Source of the DNA: JANSWY01 sp965228955
GTDB lineage: Bacteria; Bacteroidota; Bacteroidia; Cytophagales; Cyclobacteriaceae
Assembly: GCA_965228955.1 (NCBI GenBank)
Contig: OZ245848.1
Span: 5,146,001-5,210,000 of the forward strand
Direction of reading: 5' to 3'
DNA length: 64,000 nt
The notes below the pieces were generated by a model that ran no database searches, was not told the DNA's origin, and worked only from the letters and a program-made list of their open reading frames with translations. The number at the start of each line of letters is the position of its first letter. Position 1 is the first letter of the stretch. The position numbers were made by a program, and so were the translations under genes. Shown piece after piece: positions 1-8,656 of the stretch.

Positions 1-1076
1 AAAGAATCATAATTGGTGAGGACAGTCTTACCATTTCTTGATATCACTTGTAATTCCTGATTAATTTCCACTTCAAGTAGCTCATTATTCGTCCCCTCAC
101 AAACGTACTCTGAGACAATGCTTTCGTAATTAGCATCAATCAAGATCTCTCCATCCGGCCCTATAAACCCGAAATTTCCACCTTCATAAAATGGCAGTAA
201 CTCTATCTGGTTAAGCTTAGACACCATTTTAAGGGAATCTGACCATTGAAATTTGGGATTATCAGGTTCCAGGTGAAATAACACCAGTTTAGATCGCTCT
301 GACCATTTATTCCCAGGGTAGTCTTTTAAAAATTTCAAGTGAGCCTCCGTTGAATTATCAGCAATCCTTTGAACATATATTTCCTTGATTACCCGATCTA
401 AATATGGCGAATCCCGATGTTCAGCATAAAATGCCTCCAGGTTCCCCAATAAATTGCCGGCTGTTTTATCCTTGAACAAGAGCCAATCATAACTCTTCTT
501 TGCATCTTCGGCATATTTAGCATTAGGATAGGTTTTAAGGAAATACTTGAAAGATTGCCATGTATTAAATTTTCTTGCATGTAGATAGGCTAAACTGTCT
601 CTCAACTCTCCAGCAGACTTCACTAATTCTACATTATCGAATTTTTCCATGAATGACTCCAAAGATACAATCTCATTCTCCTGTTTGGCTTCTTTGAAAG
701 CAGAGTGTTCAATTGTTTCTTTTAACTGATTGAATTTTTCAAGATATAGTGAGTTACGAGCCAGTTTATCTACTTCCTTTTCATCCAGCCCATTGAATTT
801 ATGAATAGCTGTGTTTATATGGAAATAGCTTGTATCCAGGTTGTACCTTGGAAACGAATCAATTTGAAAAAGTAGGGCGAACAGATAATCCGGTGCTGGA
901 TTAAGTGAATCCTTTTGAGTGCTTTTCAACAACAGCTCTTCAGTTTTCGCAAAATCTCCCTCATTAAGCGCCTTTATTGCCTGACGAACAGGGTCGGCGT
1001 TTGCCGTTATGGAGATGCAAATAAGTATCCCCACCAATAAAATTGGTTTCAATCTAAGTAAGGCTTCTAATTTCAC
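1..1076 (-). CDS. TPR/WG-repeat-like exported protein, 3' end outside window
   Basis: The gene is open to the window edge, so its C-terminus is missing; about 358 residues are visible. The chosen start is GTG at 1074-1076, because an in-frame TAG lies two codons upstream and no ATG fits better. A hydrophobic segment at residues 8-24 (ILLVGILICISITANA) looks like a signal peptide. It is followed by helical, TPR-like sequence rich in Lys, Glu and Leu. Near the truncation the pattern GNFGFIGPDGEILIDANYE matches a WG (KWG) beta repeat, so more repeats probably follow beyond base 1. WG-repeat proteins are common in Bacteroidota and mostly uncharacterised. The likely location is periplasm or outer membrane; the function is unknown. 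Confidence 0.75.
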   Translation of the reverse strand, partial: MKLEALLRLKPILLVGILICISITANADPVRQAIKALNEGDFAKTEELLLKSTQKDSLNPAPDYLFALLFQIDSFPRYNLDTSYFHINTAIHKFNGLDEKEVDKLARNSLYLEKFNQLKETIEHSAFKEAKQENEIVSLESFMEKFDNVELVKSAGELRDSLAYLHARKFNTWQSFKYFLKTYPNAKYAEDAKKSYDWLLFKDKTAGNLLGNLEAFYAEHRDSPYLDRVIKEIYVQRIADNSTEAHLKFLKDYPGNKWSERSKLVLFHLEPDNPKFQWSDSLKMVSKLNQIELLPFYEGGNFGFIGPDGEILIDANYESIVSEYVCEGTNNELLEVEINQELQVISRNGKTVLTNYDS

Positions 1077-1183
1077 ATCCTAAATTTAATACAATTTAAT
1101 AACGTAATAATTTTATATTCTTGACAATAAAACCAAAAAATTCCCCTTCAAGAAGTTAATATTCCTGTTTAGACATTGCGGTA

Positions 1184-1213
1184 TTGTAAACTCAGCGGCT
1201 TAGTACATCTTTG
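1184..1213 (+). promoter_or_regulatory. Candidate Bacteroidota promoter of small-RNA unit 1
   Basis: TTG at 1184-1186, then 19 bases, then CATCTTTG at 1206-1213. This fits the -33/-7 layout (TTG, TAnnTTTG) with one mismatch at the first position. Units 2 and 3 have the same -7-like box (CATATTTG) but no clear TTG at that distance. Confidence 0.4.
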
Positions 1214-1218
1214 AAGTG

Positions 1219-1330
1219 AGTTTCATAGTGACATGCGTTAAGCGAGTTTGGTTATCAAGATCGAAAGACATTATGGTTCGACCAGCTATCGATCTTCAAA
1301 AGGGGCCCCAATATTTGGGGCCCTTTTCCT
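1219..1330 (+). ncRNA. Candidate small RNA, unit 1
   Basis: The predicted transcript starts about 6 bases after the -7-like box and ends at the terminator, giving about 112 nt. It carries GAGTTTGGTTA at 1244-1254, then a hairpin with arms AAGATCGA (1257-1264) and TCGATCTT (1289-1296), then the terminator. The 5' part is shared with unit 3 while the hairpin arms differ, as in sRNA paralogues that keep a seed and vary the rest. Ends are inferred. I do not recognise it as a named RNA family. Confidence 0.45.
1298..1327 (+). terminator. Intrinsic terminator of unit 1
   Basis: Strong G+C stem: an AAAAGGGGCCCC arm, a short ATATT loop, and a TGGGGCCCTTTT arm. One G is bulged. Confidence 0.65.
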
Positions 1331-1433
1331 ATTATAAGGCAGTAATCCAGTCCAAAATCCCTCTTATCTAGTTATTTCGACTGTTTATCGAATAAAACTC
1401 ATAATCTCTCGGAAATACCCCATATTTGAATCA

Positions 1434-1548
1434 ACAAAGAATTAATCGTTTAAATATATAGTTTGGTTAGCAATATTTTAAACATTAAGTTCAACCAGCA
1501 TTGTTTGCAGAAGAGGTACGAATATCAAGGAATTTGTACCTCTTTTTT
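1434..1548 (+). ncRNA. Candidate small RNA, unit 2
   Basis: About 115 nt from the CATATTTG box at 1421-1428 to the terminator. GTTTGGTTAGCAATA (1461-1475) sits in the loop of a weak stem GTTTAAA (1448-1454) / TTTAAAC (1477-1483). Those same 15 bases occur as an exact reverse complement at 39773-39787. Ends are inferred; the family is not recognised. Confidence 0.4.
1511..1548 (+). terminator. Intrinsic terminator of unit 2
   Basis: Stem AAGAGGTAC (1511-1519) / GTACCTCTT (1536-1544), 16-base loop, six T residues at 1543-1548. Confidence 0.65.
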
Positions 1549-1652
1549 ATGCCCATGTTACTGAATCTTTAAATCTTCCCGTCTAACCGACAGAATTCCC
1601 TTTCAAGATTTCCATCTAAGAAAAAGTCAATTTTTGTATCATATTTGCGGCA

Positions 1653-1780
1653 ACTAGTTTCATAGCGAAAGCTTGAGCGAGTTTGGTTAAAGTGGCAATG
1701 ATCCTATTGTTATACAGTTACGGATCATTTTTGGGGGGATTTGAAAACGATGTTGGTTGGATGTTTAAAGTCCCCCTTTT
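1653..1780 (+). ncRNA. Candidate small RNA, unit 3
   Basis: About 128 nt from the CATATTTG box at 1640-1647 to the hairpin ending at 1780. It contains GCGAGTTTGGTTAA (core 1681-1689), then a hairpin with arms AATGATCC (1697-1704) and GGATCATT (1722-1729). Its 12 bases GAGTTTGGTTAA (1679-1690) are exactly complementary to 30641-30652, just upstream of a start codon. Ends are inferred. Confidence 0.45.
1733..1780 (+). terminator. Terminator-like hairpin of unit 3
   Basis: GGGGGGATTT (1733-1742) can pair with AAAGTCCCCC (1767-1776) with one mismatch and a loop of about 24 bases, followed by TTTT. The long loop makes it weaker than the other two; the hairpin at 1801-1824 may serve as back-up. 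Confidence 0.4.
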
Positions 1781-1800
1781 AAAAAAATAACGGTTGGTGT

Positions 1801-1824
1801 AAAAGGCTCCCTTGGGAGCCTTTT
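1801..1824. terminator. Bidirectional terminator hairpin
   Basis: Near-perfect inverted repeat, AAAAGGCTCC arm and GGAGCCTTTT arm around a CTTG loop. It can end plus-strand transcription from unit 3 and minus-strand transcription of the phosphatase gene that stops at 1875. Confidence 0.65.
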
Positions 1825-1874
1825 CTATTTAATAAATTTGTCGATTTTTTTGTCTGAACTTAAACTTTAGGCTC

Positions 1875-3233
1875 TTACAGCTTGATGCCAATTACCAAAA
1901 CATCATCAGTTTGTGGTTCGTGCCCCTTCCAGGAAGTAAACTCCTGATCAACTGCAGAAGACTGCTCAGTGATTGGAAGACTTGAAATTTTATGCAAAAA
2001 GTTACGGAATTGGCTCCTCATGTATTTCTTTCCCGCTGGACTAAACTGATCCTGAAACCCATCTGAAACCAAATAGATGGTATCTCCCTCCTGAATATCA
2101 ATCTTGAGAGTTTGGAAATCCTTATTTACATTTTCACTACCACCAATAGGTAACTTATTAGCTTTCTCAGCTTTTAATTCATCTTTTTGAATGAAATATA
2201 AGGTATGGTTTGCCCCTGCGTAGGTCACAGTTTTTTCTTTTTCATCCAGCACAATGATTCCAATATCCATTCCTTCCTCACTTTTGATATTTTCATTGCC
2301 TTGCAAAGTGTTTCTGACCTTATCATCAAGCACTTTTAACATTTCAGCTGGATCAAGAATTTTGCGTTCATTGATAATTTCATTCAAAATAGAGGTACCC
2401 AAAACAGTCATAAATGCGCCAGGAACTCCGTGACCTGTACAATCGGACGCTACAATTATCTTTTTGCCTTCCTTCTCAGCAAACCAATAAAAGTCTCCAG
2501 AGACTATGTCTTTTGGTTTATAAAAAATAAAGCTTGCTTCTACTATTTTCTTTAAGTCATTGGGATCTCCCAAAATTGAAGATTGGATTCTACCGGCATA
2601 ATGAATGCTGTCAGTAATAGACTTATTCTTTTGAGATAATTCTTTCTGGTAGTTGTAATTCTGCGTTTTGAAAATATTGAATATGAAATAGATCATAATC
2701 GCAGTAATCACCAGATTAAGAACGAAAGACACTTTTTCACTTGGGCTGAAATAGAATTGCTCAACATTCCATGAAACAATGTGCGCTGCAATCAAAATCA
2801 ACATCCCGATAATGAATAAGGAGTTAATCATTTTCCTATCTTCAAAAAATAGAATGGCCAATGATGCTGACCCAAATATGATTAATTGAGATCCTCTGGA
2901 TTCACCCCAATAAACTGACAAGCCCATAAGATAGAGATACGGAATTACCACACAAAGCACTCTTGCAGCCTTATAGTTCCCACTGAAATTGAGAATCAGA
3001 GGAATTGCGAATAGAACTGCTCCAACCAATTGTGGGTATACTTCTCCTGTAAGGTTTTGAAATAGACTTTTAATAAGAAGGACAAAGAATATGAATTGTC
3101 CAATAATCAGAATGGAGTTCAGGAGTCTGATTTTCCTGATTTCAAGATCTTCCAGTCCATTCTTCACGCCAAGATTCAATAGGTAATCCCACATAGGACG
3201 GATCCCTAAAGAAGCGGATTTCTTTTTTACCAT
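1875..3233 (-). CDS. Membrane SpoIIE-family PP2C-type serine phosphatase
   Basis: 452 residues. The N-terminal half (about residues 35-190) is strongly hydrophobic with about six membrane segments and no recognised sensor domain. A short helical linker follows, then a SpoIIE/PP2C catalytic domain at about residues 225-452. Metal-binding motifs are visible: SGDFYWF, ASDCTGHGVPGAFM, GMDIG and LVSDGFQDQ. Such proteins dephosphorylate serine/threonine on partner-switch regulators (anti-anti-sigma type). No STAS or anti-sigma gene lies nearby, so the substrate is unknown. The start is ATG with AGCAGGT a few bases upstream. It is followed by the hairpin at 1801-1824. The C2-like gene lies 42 bases upstream on the same strand and may share a transcript. 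Confidence 0.85.
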   Translation of the reverse strand: MVKKKSASLGIRPMWDYLLNLGVKNGLEDLEIRKIRLLNSILIIGQFIFFVLLIKSLFQNLTGEVYPQLVGAVLFAIPLILNFSGNYKAARVLCVVIPYLYLMGLSVYWGESRGSQLIIFGSASLAILFFEDRKMINSLFIIGMLILIAAHIVSWNVEQFYFSPSEKVSFVLNLVITAIMIYFIFNIFKTQNYNYQKELSQKNKSITDSIHYAGRIQSSILGDPNDLKKIVEASFIFYKPKDIVSGDFYWFAEKEGKKIIVASDCTGHGVPGAFMTVLGTSILNEIINERKILDPAEMLKVLDDKVRNTLQGNENIKSEEGMDIGIIVLDEKEKTVTYAGANHTLYFIQKDELKAEKANKLPIGGSENVNKDFQTLKIDIQEGDTIYLVSDGFQDQFSPAGKKYMRSQFRNFLHKISSLPITEQSSAVDQEFTSWKGHEPQTDDVLVIGIKL

Positions 3234-3275
3234 TTACCTGCTATACTTTGAAAAATATGATGCCGCTTTATTTTT

Positions 3276-3611
3276 CTAATTACCTTCCCAGGTAAGAAGA
3301 TAACTTGCTGTGTCTCCTAACCTCTCCATCTTCAATGAAGTTTGAAATGGCCCACCTTTTTCATTCGTTCTCATTGTAAAAGAACCAAGCAAATCATTTC
3401 TACTCAACAAGTCGTAATCCCACAATTCAAATGTCACATACTCATCATCCGGAACATCAAGAGTCACATCAATTTCTAATTCCTCATTCATTTTGATACT
3501 CTTGAATAATCCATGTGGCCAAATTTTGTGACCATCATATTTCAGATAAATCTCATCGCCATCAGATTCATCATTGACATTACACTTAATTGATACTAAT
3601 CGAAGTTTCAT
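3276..3611 (-). CDS. Small C2-like beta-sandwich protein
   Basis: 111 residues, no signal peptide or membrane segment, acidic. The order of beta strands, the segment DEIYLKYDGHKIWP near residue 19, VTFELWDYD near 59-67, and the terminal LGDTASYLLTWEGN resemble a C2 domain, including the Asp-rich loop typical of Ca2+-binding members. Small stand-alone C2-like proteins occur in Bacteroidota without a known role. It lies upstream of the SpoIIE phosphatase on the same strand, so the two may be co-transcribed. The C2 assignment is by eye and only moderately certain. Confidence 0.6.
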   Translation of the reverse strand: MKLRLVSIKCNVNDESDGDEIYLKYDGHKIWPHGLFKSIKMNEELEIDVTLDVPDDEYVTFELWDYDLLSRNDLLGSFTMRTNEKGGPFQTSLKMERLGDTASYLLTWEGN

Positions 3612-3801
3612 AGAGAATTAAATTACAAATTGATGTTAAGCATAATTGGTAACTTATCAAAAAAAAATAGGCGTTATGTGCCATTTCAAATCCTAATCAG
3701 CTTTCCATAAACTTAAAATTATCTGATTAATATTGTCTCAGAACAGACAAAACAAGAGCCAATTAAATCCGTTCAACTCATTCTATTAAAACATTATCAC
3801 C

Positions 3802-4542
3802 ATGAGAATTGCGCCATTAGCAATATTGATACTTTTTATTGTGGGATGTAATAATTCAAATTCCACTGATCCAAATGTTATTGTAGACAGAGCAATCAAA
3901 GCCCATGGTTTAGATGGGTTAGTCGGTAAATCTGTAGAATTTGATTTTAGAGACAGGCATTACAAAACTGAGAGATATAGCGATAAATTCGTTTATTACA
4001 GAAGTTGGGAGGATTCATTAGGATTGGTGATTGATAAATTGGTAAACTCATCTGAGTTTAGCAGAAAACTTAACGATTCAACAGTTGAGGTAAATGCGGA
4101 GTGGAGCCAGAGATATGGTAATTCTGTGAATTCTGTTCTATATTTTTTCCAGTTGCCATTTGGTCTCAATGACCCAGCTGTTAATAAGACATACATAGGT
4201 GAATCCTCTATTAATCAAGAACCATATCAGATTGTAAAAGTTACGTTCCAGCAAGAAAACGGTGGTGAGGACTTTCAGGATGAATACTTCTATTGGATTC
4301 ATAAAGAAAAGTACACTGTTGATTTTCTGGCATACAATTACATCACTGATGGCGGTGGAGTAAGATTCCGACAAGCAATCAATAGAAGAGACGTTAACGG
4401 GTTAATCTTTCAGGATTACGTCAATTACAAACCTCTAAGCAAAGACACTCCTCTAGATTCTTTGGATAACCTATTTGAAAATGGTGAATTGAAGAAGTTG
4501 AGCCTTATTCTATCAGAAAATATAGAGGTATCGAATCTATGA
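3802..4542 (+). CDS. DUF6503-family lipoprotein
   Basis: 246 residues beginning with a lipoprotein signal peptide; the lipobox ends FIVGC at Cys16. The rest matches the DUF6503 pattern common in Bacteroidota: an early AIKAHG motif, FDFRDRHY, a central NSVLYFFQLPFGLNDPAV, VKVTF, VDFLAYNY and the late GGGVRFRQA and DYVNYKP. The family is predicted to be anchored in a membrane facing the periplasm; its function is not known. The gene ends with a 6-base convergent overlap with lgt, so the two 3' ends share sequence and no separate terminator is visible. Confidence 0.85.
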   Translation: MRIAPLAILILFIVGCNNSNSTDPNVIVDRAIKAHGLDGLVGKSVEFDFRDRHYKTERYSDKFVYYRSWEDSLGLVIDKLVNSSEFSRKLNDSTVEVNAEWSQRYGNSVNSVLYFFQLPFGLNDPAVNKTYIGESSINQEPYQIVKVTFQQENGGEDFQDEYFYWIHKEKYTVDFLAYNYITDGGGVRFRQAINRRDVNGLIFQDYVNYKPLSKDTPLDSLDNLFENGELKKLSLILSENIEVSNL

Positions 4543-5766
4543 TTCCTGAGGTTCCGGCCTTTTGCCTCTTTTCATTGAAATAATCATCACAAGAACTCCG
4601 ATAATAATAAATGGCACACTAAGCCATTGACCCATGTTTAAAGGAATATTATCCTCGAATGGCACCTGATTGATTTTGAAAAATTCATCTACGAATCTAA
4701 GTGACCAAAGTACCACTAAAAACAATCCAATCATAAACCCTTCTGGAAGTTGGTGTCTGTGATGATACCAGATGTGAAACATTCCCAGAAAAATTAATAC
4801 ACAATAAAGTGCTTCATATAACTGAGCAGGGTGTCTGTTTACACCATAAGCTTCAGTCTTTACGATGTATTGCCTTCTTTTTTGCGATATGTCTCTGCTT
4901 AATTTTTGGTTTTCCGGATAGAAAACATGCGTATCATCCGACATTTCCTGACTCAAGTATGTCTTAACCGGGCCTTCAATAAAGCTTATCAAATCTGGCT
5001 CTGATATTCTTGCTCCCTTTTCAAAGTAAAATGTAATGTCTATTGGGACCAAGCCGGGACCTAAATTGGCACGAGTTTCACTAGCAGAAAACTCCACAGA
5101 CTCTAAATTGCGATTCCTCCTCATGAAATTATCTTCTGCATCACGAGCGAATACTATGCCGTAATCACTATTAGTTGGAATACCTATCATCTCTGAGTTC
5201 GTAAAATTACCAGTCCTAATCATTGCCCCAGTTAGTGCCACAACAATCACCAATCTATCCAGCATATAAGCAAAACTCTGACCTTTTCGCTTCTGCTTTT
5301 TGGAGGTAACTTTATACGGGATCCCAAAATATCCTTTTATGATTGGAAAGAATTTCATTCTGATATCATAGTTGCTGTACAACCAAACAGAAATAAAAAT
5401 CCCAATTGCTCCACCATGACTGGCAAGTCCACCTTCCCATATGTATAAGATCTTAATTGGATGACTAAAGTAGCCTTCTCTTACAAGTTGTCCTGCTGCA
5501 TTAAATGAATCCCACCAAGGACCATAAAACAAGACATGACCTAATCTTGCTCCAAGTACAGTAGCCAAGATCATATGGACAGTTAAAATATCTATATCCT
5601 TCTCTGACTTACCTTCTTTTCTGAAGATGTAATACATGATCTGTTGAGATACGATAAATCCTCCTGCAAAAAGTAAACCGTACCATCTTACAGGATGATT
5701 CAAACCTGGTATTACGAACATATCCGGATCAATGCTCCAGACGATGTATGAAAATAGTGAAGACAT
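4537..5766 (-). CDS. lgt: Prolipoprotein diacylglyceryl transferase with large insertion
   Basis: Lgt transfers diacylglycerol from phosphatidylglycerol to the lipobox Cys of prolipoproteins in the inner membrane. Family landmarks are visible: VRWYGLLFAGGF near residue 26, LGARLGHVLFYGP, IWEGGLASHGGAIG, RTGNFTNSEMIG, RHPAQLYEA and LRFVDEFFK. At 409 residues it is well over the usual 260-290. The extra length is mainly a hydrophilic stretch of about 90 residues between the GNFTNSE motif (near 187) and RHPAQLYE (near 310), plus a Lys/Arg-rich segment before it. Insertions here occur in Bacteroidota Lgt. The gene follows trkH by 6 bases, so it is probably co-transcribed with trkA-trkH. Confidence 0.93.
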   Translation of the reverse strand: MSSLFSYIVWSIDPDMFVIPGLNHPVRWYGLLFAGGFIVSQQIMYYIFRKEGKSEKDIDILTVHMILATVLGARLGHVLFYGPWWDSFNAAGQLVREGYFSHPIKILYIWEGGLASHGGAIGIFISVWLYSNYDIRMKFFPIIKGYFGIPYKVTSKKQKRKGQSFAYMLDRLVIVVALTGAMIRTGNFTNSEMIGIPTNSDYGIVFARDAEDNFMRRNRNLESVEFSASETRANLGPGLVPIDITFYFEKGARISEPDLISFIEGPVKTYLSQEMSDDTHVFYPENQKLSRDISQKRRQYIVKTEAYGVNRHPAQLYEALYCVLIFLGMFHIWYHHRHQLPEGFMIGLFLVVLWSLRFVDEFFKINQVPFEDNIPLNMGQWLSVPFIIIGVLVMIISMKRGKRPEPQES

Positions 5767-5772
5767 AAGTGC

Positions 5773-7230
5773 TTAGTAGATTCTCCAGAAATAAGGTGTA
5801 AATAATATTAATACTGTAAATAGCTCTAAACGGCCAAGTAACATCAGAAATGACAATAACCATTTACCAGCCATTGGGATATGAGCAAAGTTATCAACTG
5901 GCCCTACAGAACCAACTCCCGGACCCACATTACCTAAACAGGTAGCAACCGAACCAACGGAAGTCATAAAATCAACTCCAAATGTTGCCATTACAACCGA
6001 GCTGATTGCAAAAATGGAGATGTATATCATGATGAAAGCCAGGATATTAAACACAATATCCCTGGAAACCGCCCTTCCATTAAATCTAACCGGAATCACT
6101 GCGGAAGGATGTATTTGTCTCTTTAGCTCAAGAATACTGTTTTTGATCAAAATAATATGCCTCACCAGCTTAACACCCCCTGCCGTAGATCCTGCTGATG
6201 CTCCGAAAAATAGCATGATAAAGATCATCACCGTAATGAATGCATCATAATTGGTATAATCTGCAGTAACATATCCAGTGGTGGTAATGATAGATACTAC
6301 CTGAAAAAGACCTTCTCTCAACGACTGTTCGAATGGTTCAGTACTGTCGAAATAAATGGTAAAACCAATTATCAATGAAAATAATGCTGAAAACCCTAAG
6401 TAAAACCTAAACTCTTCGTTTCGAAATACCTTCTTGAAATTGCCGTGCAATCCGAAATAAGTCATGGTGAAATTAGTTCCAGCCAGGAACATAAATATCA
6501 CAATCACATACTGAATAAATGGAGAGGTAAAATGAGCTATACTGGCATTTTTCGTCGAAAAGCCGCCGGTTGCCATAGTTGTCAAAGCGTGATTCAATGC
6601 ATCGTAGAAAGTCATTCCTCCTATCCACAGCAATACCATTTCGGTGGCGGTAAGCCCCAGGTAAATCAGCCAAAGTCGTTTTGCAGTTTCTTTAATTCTT
6701 GGCGATAGTTTATCCGGGGAAATTCCAGGGGCCTCAGCAACAAAAAGCTGCATTCCACCAATTCCAAGTATAGGGAGAATAGCAACCGTCAATACAATGA
6801 TTCCCATTCCTCCAATCCATTGGGTCAAACTTCTCCAAAATAATATCCCTTTTGGGACCGCTTCAATATCTGTAAGAATTGTAGCTCCTGTAGTTGAAAA
6901 GCCTGAAAGCGTTTCAAAAAACGCATCGGTATAATTCGGAATAGATCCACTTAATATATAAGGAAGAGTTCCAAATGCAGACATGATCAACCATCCTGCA
7001 GTTACGATCATGTAACCTTCCTTCTTTTTAAGATCTTTGTTTTTAATGTTTTTGGTAGAAAGGAAAAGAGCGCTTCCGGAAAATATTGTGATGCCTCCTG
7101 CTAATAAGATATCCTTGAAATCACCTCCATTATCCATGAATGTAAAAGGAATACACAACAACATGAATGCTCCATTCAAAAGCAGAAGCAACCCAAGCAC
7201 GTTGATGATTACCTTATAATTCAGTCTCAT
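5773..7230 (-). CDS. trkH: Trk-type potassium uptake membrane subunit
   Basis: 485 residues, almost wholly membrane-embedded. The four pore-loop/selectivity-filter segments of the TrkH/KtrB superfamily can be seen in order: STTGATILTD, ATGGFSTKN, TTTGYVTAD and CLGNVGPGVG. The length fits TrkH. It forms the K+ channel and works with the cytoplasmic NAD/ATP-binding subunit TrkA. Its ATG overlaps the trkA stop codon (ATGA), a sign of translational coupling. The next gene, lgt, starts 6 bases after its stop. K+ uptake is normally important for turgor in salty environments. Confidence 0.93.
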   Translation of the reverse strand: MRLNYKVIINVLGLLLLLNGAFMLLCIPFTFMDNGGDFKDILLAGGITIFSGSALFLSTKNIKNKDLKKKEGYMIVTAGWLIMSAFGTLPYILSGSIPNYTDAFFETLSGFSTTGATILTDIEAVPKGILFWRSLTQWIGGMGIIVLTVAILPILGIGGMQLFVAEAPGISPDKLSPRIKETAKRLWLIYLGLTATEMVLLWIGGMTFYDALNHALTTMATGGFSTKNASIAHFTSPFIQYVIVIFMFLAGTNFTMTYFGLHGNFKKVFRNEEFRFYLGFSALFSLIIGFTIYFDSTEPFEQSLREGLFQVVSIITTTGYVTADYTNYDAFITVMIFIMLFFGASAGSTAGGVKLVRHIILIKNSILELKRQIHPSAVIPVRFNGRAVSRDIVFNILAFIMIYISIFAISSVVMATFGVDFMTSVGSVATCLGNVGPGVGSVGPVDNFAHIPMAGKWLLSFLMLLGRLELFTVLILFTPYFWRIY

Positions 7231-8567
7231 TTAAAGAACTTTTCTATGGTAGGAATGCATTCCGGTTTGGACAAAAGCACTACTCTATCTTTACTCTCAA
7301 AACGGAAGTTACCTCTTACTGCTAATCCTCGGCCTTTTCTGATCACACCACCGATTATTGCAGTTTTTGGTAGATCAAGGTTTCTCAGTTCGGCTTCCAT
7401 TATTTTGGAGCCTTCCTTAACCTCAAATTCAAGAATTTCAGCTTCTACACCGTGAATACTAGTAAGGTTTAGTACTTCACCTTTTCTTATATACCTGAAA
7501 ATAAAGTTTGCGGCGATTAGTTTCTTGTTAATTAGAGTATCAACTCCAATATTTTGTGATAGATGGATATAATCCATGTTTTCCACCAGTGCGATGGTTT
7601 TATTAACTCCTCTGTTTTTAGCCACAAGAGAAGAAATGATATTAGTCTCAGAGTTACCAGTAACTGCGATGAATGCGTCTATATCCTTTATTCCTTCTTC
7701 TTCCAACAATTCTACATCACGACCATCACCATTAATGATCATTACATCGCTTAACTTATCTGCCAGGTCAAAGCACTTCTGCTTATCCTGTTCAATGAGC
7801 TTGATTTTATATTTCTTACTTAAAACTTTTGCAGTATTGAAACCAGCCTTACTTCCACCAAGAATCATCACATTCTTGATCTCCATACTTCTCTTCCCTG
7901 CCAAGGCAACTACTTGATCAACTCCTTCAGGCTGAGCAATGAAATATGCATGATCACCCTCCATAAACTTGTTTTCTCCGTGAGGAATAATGGTCTGGTT
8001 ATCCCGTAAGACAGCCACTGTAGTGAAATTGTGATCAGGGTTTAGGTATGCGGTCTCTGTTAAGGTTTTGTCCTTCAATTCTGAATTTGAATCGACAGTG
8101 ATCCCTATCAGGGAGAGCATTCCTTTTTCAAAGTCAAACGTATCTGTAAGTGCAGAATCGCGAAGCAGTCTCTTAATCTCTTTTGCTGCCAGAGACTCAG
8201 GAGAGATAATTTCATCAATCCCAATGTTTTTAAGATCCAGCTTGTCCTTACTATGAAGAAATTCGGTATTACTAATCCTTGAAATGGTCTTTTTGGCACC
8301 AAGATTTTTACCGATAATGGAGGTTGCAATATTTGTTTCCTCAGAGGATGTAACGGCAATAAGTAAATCTGCCTTCCCCACATTTGCCTCTTCAAGCGTT
8401 CGAATAGACGTAGAATTTCCTTTAACAGTGCTGACATCTAGATGATTCGCCACATAATCCAGAACTTCTGCATCCTGATCGATTAAGACTATGTCCTGCT
8501 CTTCAAAGGCCAGGAGCTTTGCTAAGTGGAATCCAAGATCTCCAGCCCCCGCTATGATTATCCTCAT
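7227..8567 (-). CDS. trkA: Trk potassium channel gating subunit
   Basis: 446 residues with the TrkA layout of two RCK units. The first Rossmann domain begins IIAGAGDLGFHLAKLL at residue 3 with acidic LIDQD after the second strand; the second begins near residue 230 (MILGGSKAGFNTAK) with LIEQD. Each is followed by an RCK_C domain. The protein binds NAD(H)/ATP and gates TrkH from the cytoplasmic side. It is the first gene of the probable trkA-trkH-lgt operon, with a 4-base overlap to trkH. Confidence 0.94.
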   Translation of the reverse strand: MRIIIAGAGDLGFHLAKLLAFEEQDIVLIDQDAEVLDYVANHLDVSTVKGNSTSIRTLEEANVGKADLLIAVTSSEETNIATSIIGKNLGAKKTISRISNTEFLHSKDKLDLKNIGIDEIISPESLAAKEIKRLLRDSALTDTFDFEKGMLSLIGITVDSNSELKDKTLTETAYLNPDHNFTTVAVLRDNQTIIPHGENKFMEGDHAYFIAQPEGVDQVVALAGKRSMEIKNVMILGGSKAGFNTAKVLSKKYKIKLIEQDKQKCFDLADKLSDVMIINGDGRDVELLEEEGIKDIDAFIAVTGNSETNIISSLVAKNRGVNKTIALVENMDYIHLSQNIGVDTLINKKLIAANFIFRYIRKGEVLNLTSIHGVEAEILEFEVKEGSKIMEAELRNLDLPKTAIIGGVIRKGRGLAVRGNFRFESKDRVVLLSKPECIPTIEKFFK

Positions 8568-8656
8568 TAAAAAACAAAATTTTTAGAGTGACAAATATAT
8601 AATTAACCTAATTAAAAGCATATGATTGCCCACATAAATGAAATCAAAATAGCCAA

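Larger units (their letters stand above)
1206..1690 (+). repeat. Three tandem copies of a promoter-box/GTTTGGTTA module
   Basis: The 798-base gap between two minus-strand genes (1077-1874) holds three related units. Each has a CATnTTTG box (1206-1213, 1421-1428, 1640-1647), then 32, 32 and 33 bases, then GTTTGGTTA (1246-1254, 1461-1469, 1681-1689). The boxes are 215 and 219 bases apart. Copies 1 and 3 also share GTTTCATAG and GCGAGTTTGGTTA within the spacer; copy 2 is diverged there. Each copy ends in a hairpin followed by T residues. The spacing suggests tandem duplication of a small transcription unit. No protein-coding frame of note was seen in the gap. Confidence 0.6.

Noticed and set aside
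7576..7917. Plus-strand frame of 113 codons opposite trkA
   Set aside because: Antisense shadow of a well-supported gene, without features of its own.
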